Shown here: piece after piece, positions 1 to 15,200 of the stretch
How positions within the stretch are numbered: the stretch's first letter is position 1
Layout of the letters: every line of letters begins with the position of its first letter
Source of the DNA: Channa striata
Taxonomy: Eukaryota > Chordata > Actinopteri > Anabantiformes > Channidae
Assembly: GCA_033026295.1 (NCBI GenBank)
Contig: CM065182.1
Span: 13,330,001 to 13,394,000 of the forward strand
Direction of reading: 5' to 3'
Length of the DNA: 64,000 bases
Notes under the pieces: model-generated
Told to the model about the DNA's origin: nothing
What the model saw: the letters and a program-made list of their open reading frames with translations, nothing else
The model's database searches: none
Program-made: the position numbers and the translations under genes

Positions 1-260
1 AGCTCAGTGACATCTCAAAATCTCTAATGCATTGTATTTATCAATAATAGAACTTACGAGCAGAGGTAACCACAGCATAGATTACATGGTGCTTATTGCT
101 CTACGTTTTAATAAGCCATTTGCTGCCATGAAATCGGTAGATTAATTCCAATTAGGACTACAAGATGTAACATCTATTTTTAAACTTACTACACAGTTAC
201 ACATTACATAACTTAGTCATTCAACAAAATAACTTAATTAAGCTCATTGGAGCCACTTAC
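1..260. other. klhl13 intron, left edge
   Basis: AT-rich intronic sequence between the exon at 374-261 and the next Kelch exon, which must lie outside the window. I see nothing else here. Confidence 0.7.
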
Positions 261-3200
261 CTGAAATATACATATAACCTCCATACACTGTCCCAGCATG
301 TCCGTAATGTGGCTCATTCATTTTGGCGACATATGTCCATTCATTTGTCCTTGGGTTGTAGCACTCCACAGTAGCTTGAAGAAAAAGACGAAAGGAGGTA
401 AGAAAAAAAAAAAAAAAAGAACGTATTACTAGAAAGTGGGTCAAGACAGAACTAAGGAGGACAAACAGCAGCAAATGAGGCCTTGGAGGGTCTCAGCGTG
501 AGAGCTTAAACATAGATTTAAATACAGAGTACACAGCCCTACATGCCCCTAAATGCACTGGCTGCAAAGGAAATGGAAAGACTGTAAGATCTCTCAGCAT
601 AAGGTCCCTGAGGATAGTGTTCACCACATCTAGTGAAACTGACAATGAGAATGTTCATTCGTGAGCGATTACTGACTGGGTGACCCTGTAACAAGCTGCC
701 CGTTGCAGTGGCCTCCTACAGTGAGGCCACAGCCTTTTTAAAGACTGCTTTGTCACGTCAACGATTTCAATAATTATTGGAAAATTAATCATACTCATCT
801 TCACTCATTTCAAAATATAATAATATGCTCGCTCGAGCAATTCTTGGGCCAGCTGAGGAAATCTCAGTGGGGAAAATGAGTGAATACCTTGCCAAACAAA
901 TATTAAAATGTGACCTTGAATAGTGAACAAAATCGTGCAGCTGCTCAGTGGAAGTGGCACAAACATATTAGAACACAGTAGATGTACGAAGCAGATCTAA
1001 TATGCAGTAGGTAAATTATATTAAATAAGTCATAGATTGCAAATCCAAATAAACTCACGATAGTGCAGCTATAATAAAGGCCACTGCTTTATATTCTTAA
1101 TTTAATGTCTCTCTCTGTAAAACTGGTAAAAATACTTTGTAGTACTATTCCCTGAGCTTAAGCAGTAGTTACTAATGTGGAGGTCAGAACTAAAAACATT
1201 TTCAATTATCTGTAGAGACTGGTCACAACAGCCTTGGATGATGAAGAGGCATAAGGGATGACGATATACATTATGCAATAAAAAAATCCTGTTCTAAACT
1301 GCTTTGTTTGAAAATGCTGGCAGCAAAAACAAATTGAGAACATCTGACCCAGAGATCTGCACATTTGCGTATGTTAACCAGTTCATTAAAATAACCCCTA
1401 AAGCCTGTTTCACATATGAATTCTGGACAACGTCAGGAGAAATCCGCTTCGGGCGCTGTCAGAGTGAAAAGTGTCCTCACACGTGAACATCTGCTCGATT
1501 ACAGTGCACGATCAATGCGCACAGGAGGGACGACATGACAGAAAACTTAGGCTGCAGAACACAGCGTTTAAATTAGGTGCCAAACTATGCTAAAAGCAAG
1601 TGTACTGTTGCCTGAGCACAGATTTCCTTTTTATGATGTTGTGGTTTCACTGTGCAAAAATACATACAGCGTAGTTATTACTTTTAAAACATTCAAATGG
1701 CTTCTAATAAGGTTAAACAGAATGTGAGACACACCTATGTTAATATTACACACTAACCTTTATTTTTAAAAGATATCTGAGAAAAGCAGAAACAAAAATT
1801 ATTTTGCCATTTTAAAAGGTTGCATCAGTTCAAAATCAAGTTTAAACCATTAAAACATTCCTCTAGGTAAATATCCTAACTGCCATTTCAAAGCTTTTAT
1901 TTTCATTTTAATCTGTGCATTTTGGACGTAACAATAAAACCACACCCATGCAGCCCGCCCAGAGTAGAGCTGGGCACGGCGAGAAAAACATCAAATCTAA
2001 ACCACATGCAGCGAAAGGGCAGAGTAATGTAAAGCAGAGGAAGCCAGTGTGTAGACAGGCAGTGAACTGTGGCCATGCACTTTGTTCTAATTATAACCCA
2101 GACGAGAAGACCGGTCGCACAGTCGCCTCTCTCTGTCCACGGCAGTTACAGAGCTGAATTTAAGTATTGGGTGGCACCTCTCTGTGGTCTAGAGTTAAGG
2201 GTGCGCAGATTACACCCTGGTTACTCAGCAGCAAGTGAAGAGAAATCTGTTCTCAATACAATAGTTCATTGAAGTGTTTATTGTGACGCAAAAATAATGT
2301 TTTAACTATATGAGCATGAGATTGCCAACAACTTTACATAGAGGTTATGCATACAACATGCTCAAACAGTAAATGAATTATAATTTCAAGACTTGAGTAC
2401 CAATGTTGGTATGCTTGCAACTTCACTGAACACACCGCACAATCATTTTGCTACTCCACTATGATATTTAAGTGTATAACCTCATTTAATAATAATTAAA
2501 GACTTCTTTTGTTGGTTAACAACAATGATAAAACAAACAAGTGGGAAATCAAACTCACCGAGCTCCCCGGCAGCATTCCTTCCACCGACAGCGTAGAGGT
2601 GTCCCTTGAGAGCGCTGAGGTGGAAGAAGGTACGTTTCTCATTAAGGCACGCCACCTGGATCCACTTGTTGTAGCGGGGGTCGTACCGGAACACGGTGTC
2701 CACTGCTGTCTTGCCTTTGGTGTCATAATTGCTTTGGCCACCCACCACATACAGGAAGTTTCCGATGACGGCAATGCCATGTTGGTAGCGTGGTGCATCC
2801 ATGGGTGCCAGTGCCTTCCATTCATGAGCCTTCTCGTCAAACAGACGCAGCTCCTTACTCACAACTAGCTGCTGTCGTAGAACACCACCCAGGGTGACCA
2901 GGTGGGTGCTGTCTGAGCGGATGGCTGTCCGTTCTGACTGCATAACTGGCTGCATATAGGGCATCATTTGGTAGTTGCTAGCTTCCAGGAGAAGGTTGAC
3001 ACATGTGTTGTCTGTGCGCATAAAGTCCACTGTCTGAACATGATTGATGAGCTCCTGTGGATTCATGAGGGGAAAGCGGATGTTCTTCATGAGCTTTGCG
3101 GCATAGTCCATACGACCATCTTCATAGCGGAGCCAGCGGCAAGCGGCTTTGAACAGGTCCAACTCAGTGCAGTGTTTCAGGCTGTTACTGGACAGTACAA

Positions 3201-6200
3201 AAGCCAAACGTTCAAAAGGTAACTTGACAAACTCTCCTGTGCCCAGCAGTGAGGGAAAGTTCTTCAGGATAAAGTTGTTGACATATTTATCCACCTCTGT
3301 GAGGTTATATGTGTTGGCAATTCGCCCTACCTCTACACAGTTGTCAAGAGAAACCTGCAAGGAGGACAAAATCAAAATCTTGGCAATCTCCAACTCACAG
3401 CAAATCACAGGCACTTGTATATAGGAGCTTGCTTCCCTAGAATGATTACTGACCGAATCACTGATATAGTATTGAGGCGCACCACAATCAGAGGTAAACC
3501 AACATCACATCTAAATCTGTAACACACATGCAAGCAGTTCACAAGAAGATTTGTTCCTTTTCTCTTTTATGGCCAGAATTTTGTTCTGGGTGTGTACTAA
3601 ACGTACTAAGACTGTGCCGGTTAACAGACTGACACTGAACCTAGAGCAAGGGGTAACTAGACCTCAGCAGGCTAATCCAACATTAGATGTATCCTTCCAG
3701 AATTTGTATTCGCAAACCAAAGTTAATTCATAAAGAAAAGAAAAAAAGATCAAGAATGAATGAAGCCTTAGCGAGAGCAGAAATTAGTATCAAAGCCTAT
3801 TTCATTTAACAATTTCTTACCAACAATAACAAAATAGAGGGTGCACAAGACTTCTTCTGAATTGTGCTTTAATGCATGATTATACTTTTGGAGTTTGAAT
3901 TTTTTTTTATTTTAAAAGAACAAAAACACGTTCTCACCCCAGATATAAGAAAGACCTTGCAGAAGTCCAGCACAGGTAGGATTTGTAAGAAGCTGGCTGC
4001 CTCAAGTGTGTCTTGCAGGTTCTCCATGTTGAGCGACAGCTTGGCTGTGTAGATGAAGTCAATAATCTTCTTCAAGCCTATTCGATTAACTCCATGGAGC
4101 TTGATGCACATTAGATCCTGTTCCTTCATCCCACCTGCAGCAGCCAAAATGTATTTACATTTTTTACAGAACTGCATGCTAGAAGTTAATACAAGTCCAG
4201 TCAAAGCAGTAATGTCTTGTGTTTACAGTTTTTTCTGGAGTAAAAAACAAAGAAACAAACCAAAATACTATCATAACAGTGACAGACAATTTCGGTCCTA
4301 AAATTTTTGCTAACTCACTACATGTCTAATAATTCCCATTCAAACAACCACAAACACAGATGCATTAAAACTGACTGAACCCGGCTGATTTTATGACTTG
4401 AGATCTGGGAGTGACTCACCTGTGAACATGGCTTTGAAATAGTCAGAAGAGGAGGCCATCATCGCACGGTGTACAGGGAAAGCTTCATCGCCGTCTCCGG
4501 CCACCAGCGTGACATCACATAACAAACCCTCTATCCTCAACTGGTCAAATCCCTAAGAGAAGAGAAAGAGAAGAGTGCAACTGAGCCATGTCAAAATGAC
4601 TTGTAATAAGTGGACCTTCTGTCTAAATCAAGCACTGAAGCTTGGTCATTTTCCCCCACAGAACTGCTTAGCTGTGGCATGTTTAGAGCTACACCTATAA
4701 CGTGGCCTTGTAAGCACGAACACAAATCGGAATTGTATGGCATATAGGCATCAATCTATCTATCCATATTTGGCTGATGTACTATTTTGCACATTTATTC
4801 AGAGTTTAATTGCTGAGATGCTTTGTGCTTCAAGCTTGGTCTGAGATTTTCTCTCTTCTTTCCAACACAAACAAGTCTTTCTCGACATGGCAGTGTATTC
4901 CTTGTGTCACTGTAGTCTGTGTTTAATGTGTTCAGTAATAGTCTAATAGTATAGAAAAGTTACTCAATCTGTTTTTAGACATATCAATTTACACAATGGA
5001 TATTCTGATGTTTCCAACTTTAACTCTGAAGACAAATCAATACTGCACTTCCTGTTGGATTCTGATAGCCCAGTGCATACACTGGCCAAAACAACTGCTT
5101 CCCATGCATATCTGGGGAGCAGACGCTTAAATTGACTGATTATTATCTGTGATTGACTAAACTTCCACATTTCTTTTTATGACGTTGTGATTTTCATCCC
5201 AATTTTATTCAGTGTATTGACTGTGTTGGAGTGTGAGAAGTTTTGTCATCCTGAGCTCACTGAGGCATGCATTGGTTTATTACCTGGGATGAGCATTCTG
5301 ATAATGTGTTAGTACTTTCTCTGATTATGGATGTACCATTTTGTCTTTTATGAGTGCATGACAAGGTATTTATTGCCTTATATTTTTGGTTTTGAAAATC
5401 ATTTATTAAATCCACTTATTTCTGTTTGGATTGAAATAATAAAATGTATCATGTAGGATTACTTTGCCTCATTATATTGTCTTTACTGTAACTTTCTGTG
5501 GTTTCAGGTCTCCCATAAAAAAAAAGAGGTTACTAACGTTAAATAAAGGCGAAGAAAAAAAAAACAAAATTTCAGCAGGATACTAATTCCTTGCAATACA
5601 TCAATATACATCAATAATGTGTTTAGGTTAGCTGCATTTAAGTATCTCAACTTGAGATTTACCGGTTAGTGAAAATCAGTGTAGGCATGCAGCAGAAGAA
5701 TAACCTGATTTTGTATGTGTGTGTGTATGTTTTCGTGTTGCAGCATAGTGCAGCATAGGATCAGATAACCTGGAAAACTAATTTTGTTACTGCGCTCAGA
5801 TATCAAAAAGCAAAAGACTAGGTAAATAGGCAATAATTTTCAATGTTGCAGTAGTATATATCCCAATACAACCACCCACTACAACTTGAGAATGAGCATA
5901 AATATGCCAAAGATATTAAAATCAGTCATGAAACACTGAAAAAAAAAAAACTATTTCGCCCTAATGAGAAATTGAGTTGATTTTAGTCTTTGCTATGCAG
6001 GAGCTATTGTTTTGTATCTTCTGTCAGCGCTGTTGGGATTAAAAAGAAGTTTTTGTTCTCAGTCCAAATGTTGCCTTGTGCTTTAGTTAAATGACTGCTT
6101 CAAATAAAGCAAAGTAGGTCATTTCAAGACATTTTTACATTCCAATAAAATGTTTTGGTTTTTTTTTACTTTTAATGTTGTTTACTTTTTAATGTTCATT

Positions 6201-9200
6201 TTTCTGATCAGCCATATAATGTTCATCTTTTGCTTACTTTTCAAATTCACACAGTTAGCAAATCCCATAATGCAATGATCTTTAAGACATACACTGTAGT
6301 CAGTAATTGATGCAAAGGGCACAGGACAAATATGTAAACCCTTACTATCAGATGACGAGTGACACATTTGTCACTAAACATTGACTTCTTCACAAGAAAC
6401 TGATATGTGTGCACACTCACCTGAAGTACCACTGAGCTGTGTGTGTTGCTTGTGAAAAATCGAGTGTTTCCAGTCTTTGATGCTTGAAGGTGAGCAGAGA
6501 TGCCCATATCACCATAGCCCAGAGCAACTTTCATGTGAGCGTCGTCGTCCTCCACGAGGGATCTGTTAGGAAAAACGAAAGCAGTTTTGACTTATAAATG
6601 GTGGCAAAAACATGTTCCACACTAATTTTAGTGTAAAGAAAGTAGGACAGAGAGGTTTTCAAAGTGACATTACTTAAGGACATATTGGGCAGTGGTTGCC
6701 AAATTGTTACACAAATTGAGACCTAAAAGTTTTAGCTTTGGACACCAGGCCCAACAGGGAAGAACAGAGGTACTGAGAGTGAACAAGGTGTGCTCCACCC
6801 TTCCCACAGTGCCTTTTACCCAACTCACCTTGGGTAGTTTCAATATTTGATTTGCACTGCTAAGAATATATTCTTACAATACATTTGTCCTCCTTAACAT
6901 CACTAACACACACACACGTATGTGTTATCAGGTATGTGATACTTTACAAGTCAAATAACTAGCTTTTGACATCCATCAGTAAAGTACTGCTGCAAATATG
7001 CCTTCTATTTACAGTTTCAGAGGACACCAAGCCTGACATACATATTACAGGTTGTGTATATCTATATTGTTTGTGCAGTAACGTTGCAACCTATGGTTTA
7101 ACAGATCTGTAAAACAACATACAGGTTTCAAATGAATGTGCAGACAATGGTAAAACAGTTTGAGGGAAATGTGCAGAGGCATCTCAGGCAACTGTACTGG
7201 CAGAACCATTAACTGTGGACCAACAGTACATTATAATTTGAAGAGAACATGGCATTACCTGTGTAATCAAAGACTTCAAGGCATACAGAGCTCTAACGCC
7301 TGATCCTGGGTCAGACAATACATGGATATATTAAGGAGGAAAGGGAGGATGGGATGTTTGATTTAGCCTAATTACTTCTAATTCCTCTACTAGGTGCAAT
7401 AATTTTAATCTTCTGGTATCATAATGAGCAGAATGACCAGCATCACTCAGGAGCTCCCGAGAACTGCCCCAGGTAACAATAACACTAAAAATCGACCACT
7501 CCAGATAGATTAGATAGACAGAGATAGAAGGAGACTTGGATAGAATCAATTGTGCTGATATCTGGCATGAACTCTCATGGTCTACAAAATCATTCCAGAT
7601 GATGATTGTGACCCCTGACCTCTAATTTAATGCCACTGCCATGTCAAAAACTATTTATATTAAGTTTTACATGCATAATCATTGTACCTACAGAGTAAAT
7701 CATAGTATGTGACTCAGACATTTATTTTATTGCCACAATTAAACCTTAGTGTAGTTACAGTCTTCACACTTGCCCAAACAAACTGCACCGAGGTGAAACA
7801 CATACAATGAACATGTACAAGTTCAATTTAAATTAACAACTAAAAATCAGCCTGGGGACCTTTAGCCTACCACATAAAAGCAAAACCACAGCCAATGTCA
7901 ACTAGTATCATTGGTAATATTTATATAATTAAATTATAGATTTTATGATGTTTATGTAGTTTGTAAAGAAATTTGTACTATTCTACAAATACGCTTTAAA
8001 GTTTTTCTGCAGTTAAATAAAATTGTGAAATTAGTTTACAATAAATATTTTCTCATTTTAAAAGTTAATTTTCACTGGTGTGTAGCCTTCAAAATTTGCT
8101 TTTTTATTGTTACTAACAAAAAGTTTCTGAAACAAAAATTTCTGAAAAGACAAAATGAAAAAACAGGCGCTCTCTCCCCTCTAATCCGTAAATAAATTAG
8201 AAAAGGGCTGATCATATTACCATCCTGCAGGAACCTTTTTTATGACGCATATATGGATCAAATGTGGAGCAGGTTTATACATTTATGTATTAAACAGCAT
8301 TCAGTTCTTGGAGGAGTGCTTTTATGTGTACACTTTAAGTAAATTTTAGATGATGTACTAAAATTGTAATGTATCCTTCTTCAATGTGTTCCTCATCTCT
8401 GCTGTTGGTAACTGTAACATTTGTGAATTTTTAAACATTTTTATGCATGTAAAACAAGTCAGCAACTGTCCTCTGCTGGTGACTTTGTGCTGGTGACTTG
8501 GTGATGTTAAAAAAATATGAACAAACACCAACAATATGCAGCTGGGCAGAGTGAATGGACACAAATGTAAGAAGGCCACAGAACCAAAGTGAAGCAGCAC
8601 AGCTGGTCAGAATGTTATTAGTGCTTTCCCCAGGACCAGTTTTTATGTTGTCTGCTTTAATTAACATTTCTGTGTTGTGGATTATAATAAACATTTTAGC
8701 CTCTTGGGGCCACAGGCAAGGCTTTCAGATTGAAGACAAAAGGTGCATCACAGAAAATACTGAACATAAGCAGCCTATTTGCAAAATGAGTAAAAAGAGC
8801 GAAAATGAAATAAAATGATTCAAGTTGATGTTCTTTAAAATATTTTTCCACTGCATTTAAAATTACAGGCTTATTTAGAAGGCCATTTTAATAATTTGTG
8901 ACATGTACTGACTGTTTTGATTCAAGCAAGATGCTTCTGTAAGTTTTCTTCAATCTGCACAGGGATTAGCATCACTCATAAGAACACGAAATGAAATTGA
9001 ACAATTTTGATGATTATAGCACTGAAAAGGTCACGTTTTTAGAAATATTGTGGCTAAAATGTGAGACATGACCGGGGGAGAAAAAAAAACAACTTAGGAA
9101 AATGCTAATGAGGATTTAAGTAAATGAAAGATAATTCAATTGTGTAACGAATTTATAATCCAGAGATTCTAGACTCTTGCAGAGTGAGTTTAAAGAAACT

Positions 9201-12200
9201 CTACCAGCTCTGGAAGAACATGATATGTCAGTATTTTAGTGGTTTCTCTATGAAAATAACAAAAATGTGTAAATGGACACAAATACTGCCACATCTAGGA
9301 CATCAACTTGCAACATACTGTAATATTGTGTAAAGTCTTTAACTCAACAGAGAATGAGAAAGATGGCCAGCATGACGTGGGGTGGGGGTTGACATGGTAT
9401 AACAAACAAAGGGCTATGAGCCACTTATGTTGTAAATACTAATGTTAAATATTTTATATCACACACTGAAAATAAGATGAAGATAACATACAAAATCTAC
9501 TGCCCATGTGTCAACCAAGACTTAAAAGGTGTTAATTTTTGGATTTGAAGATTGGCCTGGTTTTCATAACATTTTCTTTTACAAAAATGTCTGCCTCAGC
9601 ATAGGAGAAAATTAATGCCTCCAGGCTCATGAGCAGGCAGTAATTGTCGGACTTAGAAGACCAATTGTTTTTGCTGGACTATTTATATAATAGCAATTCA
9701 AGCTCCTTATGTGGCTGAACACAATATATTTGTAAAGGACATGACTAGGTTTACCATTTTATTGGTGACACCATATGTCCCCTGTGCCCCTTAATAAGGA
9801 AAACAGATGTTTTATGCAAGTGGATCAATTAGGTGAAAGCAATTCAGGAATCCAGCTCTGCTTTCTGACCTTTTAAGCATTGTTATTTGGAGAATTTAAA
9901 AAAAAGAACGGAAATAGTGGCCGTGGCCCATTTGCCCACGCCCTAGATCTGCTTCAGGTACAATGAAAACTATACGTTCTCCTAAATAGATCCATCAAAA
10001 GCATGACTGACCTTAAGTGAGTGACCTAACATTTACATGAAGTCATTCGGCAGATGCGTTGAACAAATTTAGTAGCAATTTATACTGTCCCTGTAACTCA
10101 GTGCTGCTGCTGAGATAGAGTTGAGCTAGTTAGAGTTCAGAGCTCCATGACATCTGATGAGGGCACAAAATGTGATACTGATGAAGGAAATAGAGCTACA
10201 GAGAACTACAATCCCCAACCATCCATTATTCGTACCAATTATCTTTTTTAGGGTCACGGGGGGATGGACAGGGCTCCAGTCTCCATGTCAGAGCATCACA
10301 GAGACATACACAGACCGACAACCATTCACTCTCACATCTTGGGGCAATTTAGATTCACCAATTAACCCAACATGCTCGTTTTTGAAAGCAACGCACAAGC
10401 ACAGGGAGATCACGCAAACTCCACACAGAACCAGGGACTCCACCACAATGCTGCCTAACAGAGCAAATCTCTGAATATTGAATTTTGAATGAATTTTGGT
10501 AAAGAACTGAGTAGAACATTAAATTAGTAGCATTACATCAGATCCCATCTAGGCAGGAATTGGGCTCAGAATTAGGTTATACTAATGCTCCGATCAATAA
10601 TATGTGCCAGTGTAATGACGTAAAGGATTTATATTATTAGTACATAAATGCTTACCCTCTATCATACAGCCATGGGGATCAACAACAGCAGCCGTATCCT
10701 ATTAGGGTCTGATTTCTATGTTATGTACCATTAATAAAACAAACAAAAAGAATTCCAACATACTACATGCATGGGATATATGCACTTGCTTTTAGGTTCT
10801 TTTTATGAATACACTGCCCAAATATTATCTGTGCAATGGTCAAATGAAAGAGGAATCCATTCAGTTGGGGTTCTCAAGGACTAAAAAGGCCAAATATAAA
10901 CACAGAGATGAGTTAGCGACATGAAAACTAAACAACAATTATATAGCGCATTTCTAGTTTGGGAGTCACAATTACGTAATCAGAATAAGAATCAGAAACT
11001 GTTTATTGCCAAGCACAGTTAAGGACACTTAACAGTACTAGGAATTTGTCTGGGTGTAGGCATGGCACACAACAAAATATGAAAAAATGCTGGGTAGACG
11101 ATGTACAGCTTTTATTTTGTATGAAATGTTAATTTACGTTACACTTTTAAACATCATTTGTAGGCTTTTCTGCCTTTATTTGATAGACACGGGTACATAG
11201 CAGATGGGACAGAAGAAAGAGATGAGATTTAATCAGTGTTCCCACTCTTCCTGATCGTCAGCCAATGCTGAGCGTCCTTTGGCCTAGTTTTTGTGGTGTC
11301 CCACAGTACTGGAACTAGTTGAACCCCTCTTGATGGATTTCATCATGCTGAATCTGTGTCAGGTAGACACAGGCAGAGAACTATGATTCGCTGTTCAGCT
11401 AAGGCAGTTAGTGCACTGGAAAAGGCCATAGTATTAAGGGGAAAAATGCAATTTGTTTTTTCTTATAATTCTTATCTTATCATTGAGCTATAGATTACAC
11501 GTCACTAGCATAAACCATCTTCTGTGAGAGAGAATGGTGAAACTTGGTGTGACCCAAGTGAAAATGAATTATTTAGACTTCTACGAGACGCTTTGTGTAA
11601 ATTAATATTACTATTATTAATTTGTATTTTCTGTCAGAACTTGTGGACTTTATTTTTAATGATTTCTACTTTCCCTTGGCTGCGTGCAACTTAGTGTCTG
11701 CAGCCTTTGGTTCTGCATGTATATAGCAGAGTAATCTGCGTTCTCCCCCAGAAATCAACCTGGGAAAATCCTTAATCCCCTACCCCGATTTTGGAAACAA
11801 GCTTTCCCATATACATGACACTTCAGGAATCAGCTTTTCCGAGAAAGCCGACTGCAACCCAGTTACTGTAGTGCATGTAAATAAAAGGTAAATGGCAGTT
11901 TTTAATAGCGCTTTTATCCAAAGCGCTTTACAACGTTACTTGATATTCACCCATTCTCTCTCTCTCACACACACACACACAGTTCAGTGTCCAGGGACAC
12001 TGACATGTAGCTAGGAGGGACCAGGAATCAAACCACTGACCCGTGGTCCACGGATGAATGCCTTAACCGGGCTAAACCCTCCCATCTGTACAACATCTGT
12101 ACAAATTAATGGGTTTATATTTTAGTCCTGGTTAAGTGGCTGCTTGGCTTTAGATCATGTGGACTAGAATGTGGTTAAAAAAATACAAGTGGCGTTAAGA

Positions 12201-15200
12201 AACAAAGAGAAGCATATGTCATAGGACATGTTCAGTCTTACTGAAAGAGATTTCTGTAGTTTATTTGATCCTTCACTAAGAAATAAATTATTTTTCTCTT
12301 TTCATCTTCTTTAAAAAAAAAGAAAAAAGAAAAAAAGAATCAGGGCTCAGATATGCAAGCTGACCTTAAAGCCGACAAAGGCTGAGTGATCAAACACTTA
12401 TTGCCATCTCGTGTAGGCTCATCCATCTTTGCACTCAAAAACATTATGAACATTTCAGCCTTTATTTAGGACAATGAAGCTAGAGATTTTGGGGATATAT
12501 GATGGATAAACATTAAGACAATGTCAGACTAAATCTAAGTGTCTTTCTTTTCACATGCCATACATTATCAAATGAATAGGTGGAAAAACCAATGAGGATA
12601 TATTAACAACAAAACAAAATAAACACAAAGATACAAAAGGTAAGGAATACTACATACAATTCTGGGTGATCAATGCTTAAATAATATCTATTTTTAAAAT
12701 GGTGATGAGAGAGCGGCATAACTAACAATTTACAAGGAGATGATCATGGTTCATGTCTAATGATGTTATATTTGTGAACACCACTAAATGCTGAAAAACT
12801 GGCACAGCGTAAACAGTGGTCACAATCACACTGACACACAGCACAGGCAATGTACTGGTACATTTACCCCGTCAGGTGGTAAGTCGGACAGGCAGCGAGG
12901 AGAGAGTGGGTTGTCCAAACCACAAAGGAGTGTTGGTGGCTGCCGGAACAAAACAAAGAAGACAACAGCTACAGCATCCCACATAAAAGTTCTTCTCTTC
13001 CCAAAGACACCAGAGAACAGAGACCAAATCCCTAGTTGAAGCTGTGACCAGTGAGGGAAAAAAAAAAAAAAATCATGTACTAAAAATCCTTTAGCCTATT
13101 AGCCTATCAAATGCTACTGATGCTGATTGTGGATTTATTTTATGTATGTTTAAGATTGTATCATATGTAAAGGGTATACCTTTATTGCAGGAAGCTCTCA
13201 TTTAGTCTGATTTCTGATAAAAATGTAGCACAGACCACATAAATAAGCCTGAACTCACAAATGAAAGATTAGTTAATTATTAACTACAATTCAGGAACAG
13301 AAAGGCTATGCTTATTTTAATGTTAGAGACACAAGCAGGAAAGTTACCTTCAAGTCCATCAGTTTAGGTTTAGAGTGAAGAGATAGAAGAGGTGGAAGGG
13401 AAAATTAAGAAGCGGGGGAAGGAGTTCAAGATTTGAAAAAGCAGTAATGAAGTAACGGTGGCAGTCTATCTCCTCCCTGCATGTCGAAAAGCTTAAAACA
13501 TCCTTCTATCAGTGACAGTTCAGGGGAGTCAACTTGGCTTTTTCCCAGGGATGACTGTAGAAAGGTCTTAAAAGATTAATGAGTATAGCTGTACTGCCTC
13601 GTCATGCTTAACCAAGCATTCAGAGATACGTCAATCTCATCTATTACCAAACCTATGAAAGACATAAATAATGGCTTCTAGAGCACAGTACTGAACAATC
13701 TGCGTGGTGGCATTTACTAGACAACCTTCACACAATGTTTAATAGCAGGTTCAGTTTTTCAGGTCTCTTCATACCTCATCTTTACTTTACTCAAAACAGT
13801 CATGGAAGGGCAGCAAGCCTATATTGCTATATCGAATACTGAGACTGGTAACCTCCACTGGGTCTTAAGAACCCATGTGGGAGATTTTAATGCGTAAAGG
13901 AGATTTCCTGAATGTGGCATATCATATGGTTTGTGATTATTGAATTACTTGTAGTTCCAGATATGAAAAGTGTGTCATTTCCATGTCAGAGGTAACATAA
14001 CTACCTTTATTTTATTGTTTCCAACATCTCCAGCTGCTGCGGCTTCCTTACTCAAGCTTCCTGATTGACAAAGCCTACACTTACAGGCATCTCTAAGGAA
14101 ATGGCAAGGGCTTTTATTATGGCATTTTTCATTTTTTTTTTCTACAACAAATTGTATAAAAAAGAGAAAAAAAATGAAAAAAATGTATATAAATATACAC
14201 TGATCAGTTATAACATTAACACTGCTGTTATTAATACTGTCTTAGAGGATAAGCGTTAGCATGGCCAGATTTATTAGAGTCAATATTGTTTGACATCATT
14301 TTTTGAATCCCAACCGCTCAAATGAAAAATAGAAAGGCACAAGAAAATGGGAAGAAACAAGGTCATCTAGTAAAACCTGTCTGACATGAGTGCAGTCAGA
14401 AAGGAAATCTCTGTTGGTCCTAACAAGCAGAACAATGACAAACAATAAACTAAACAGTCAATCACCAAATACAGCAATGCCTTATAGCTACAAGCGCTAC
14501 ATCTCCTACTTCTGGAGAATAATTAAAATCCTATGATACTGCAATGCTCGAGTACAGCTTGTAAAGACGCAAAAAATAGAATATAGAAAAATAAAATCAA
14601 ATGTTGTGGAAATTTTAAATTTATAGACAAAACATCTTAAGAATAATGGGAAAACTATATATGTGGCACAATAAATCAGCACAAAGGACCACAGCAATGA
14701 CGCTATGATTCTGTAGGTACTTGAAGCAACCCAATCGTACGGCTACAACATACTTATTCTTAAACCTAAACATTCTATACAATCACCTGAATTTTTTTTT
14801 GTTAAAGTGGCTCTAATCTGGGTTAAATAAGAAAAAATGCTTACTATTTATGAAACATTTAATTTACTATGACAGTACAGCATATCACTTGGCATATAAT
14901 GATCTAATGGCTCACCATTGAAACTTGTTTCTGCAGCTGCATGTTTTCTCAAGCCCCTTTACGTTTTATAGAGCAACAATATATTTTTTCCCTCAACCCA
15001 ACTGAAAAACAGACATGTGAGAGGGAAAATTTGAAAAATTCAGAATTTTTGAGGAAACTTGTTATTCTTTCCCCACCACACCCAGCAAGAAGCAGTAGAG
15101 CAGAGAAAAGAAGATAGATGTGCAGTGTTAAAATTCTTCTCTCATACATTTTTCACTCCATCGGAAATGTTGGCGCATCTAAAATATGACAACACCTGGT

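Noticed and set aside
2509..3424. Several plus-strand open frames over the large klhl13 exon
   Set aside because: They mirror the conserved BACK/Kelch coding exon on the minus strand.
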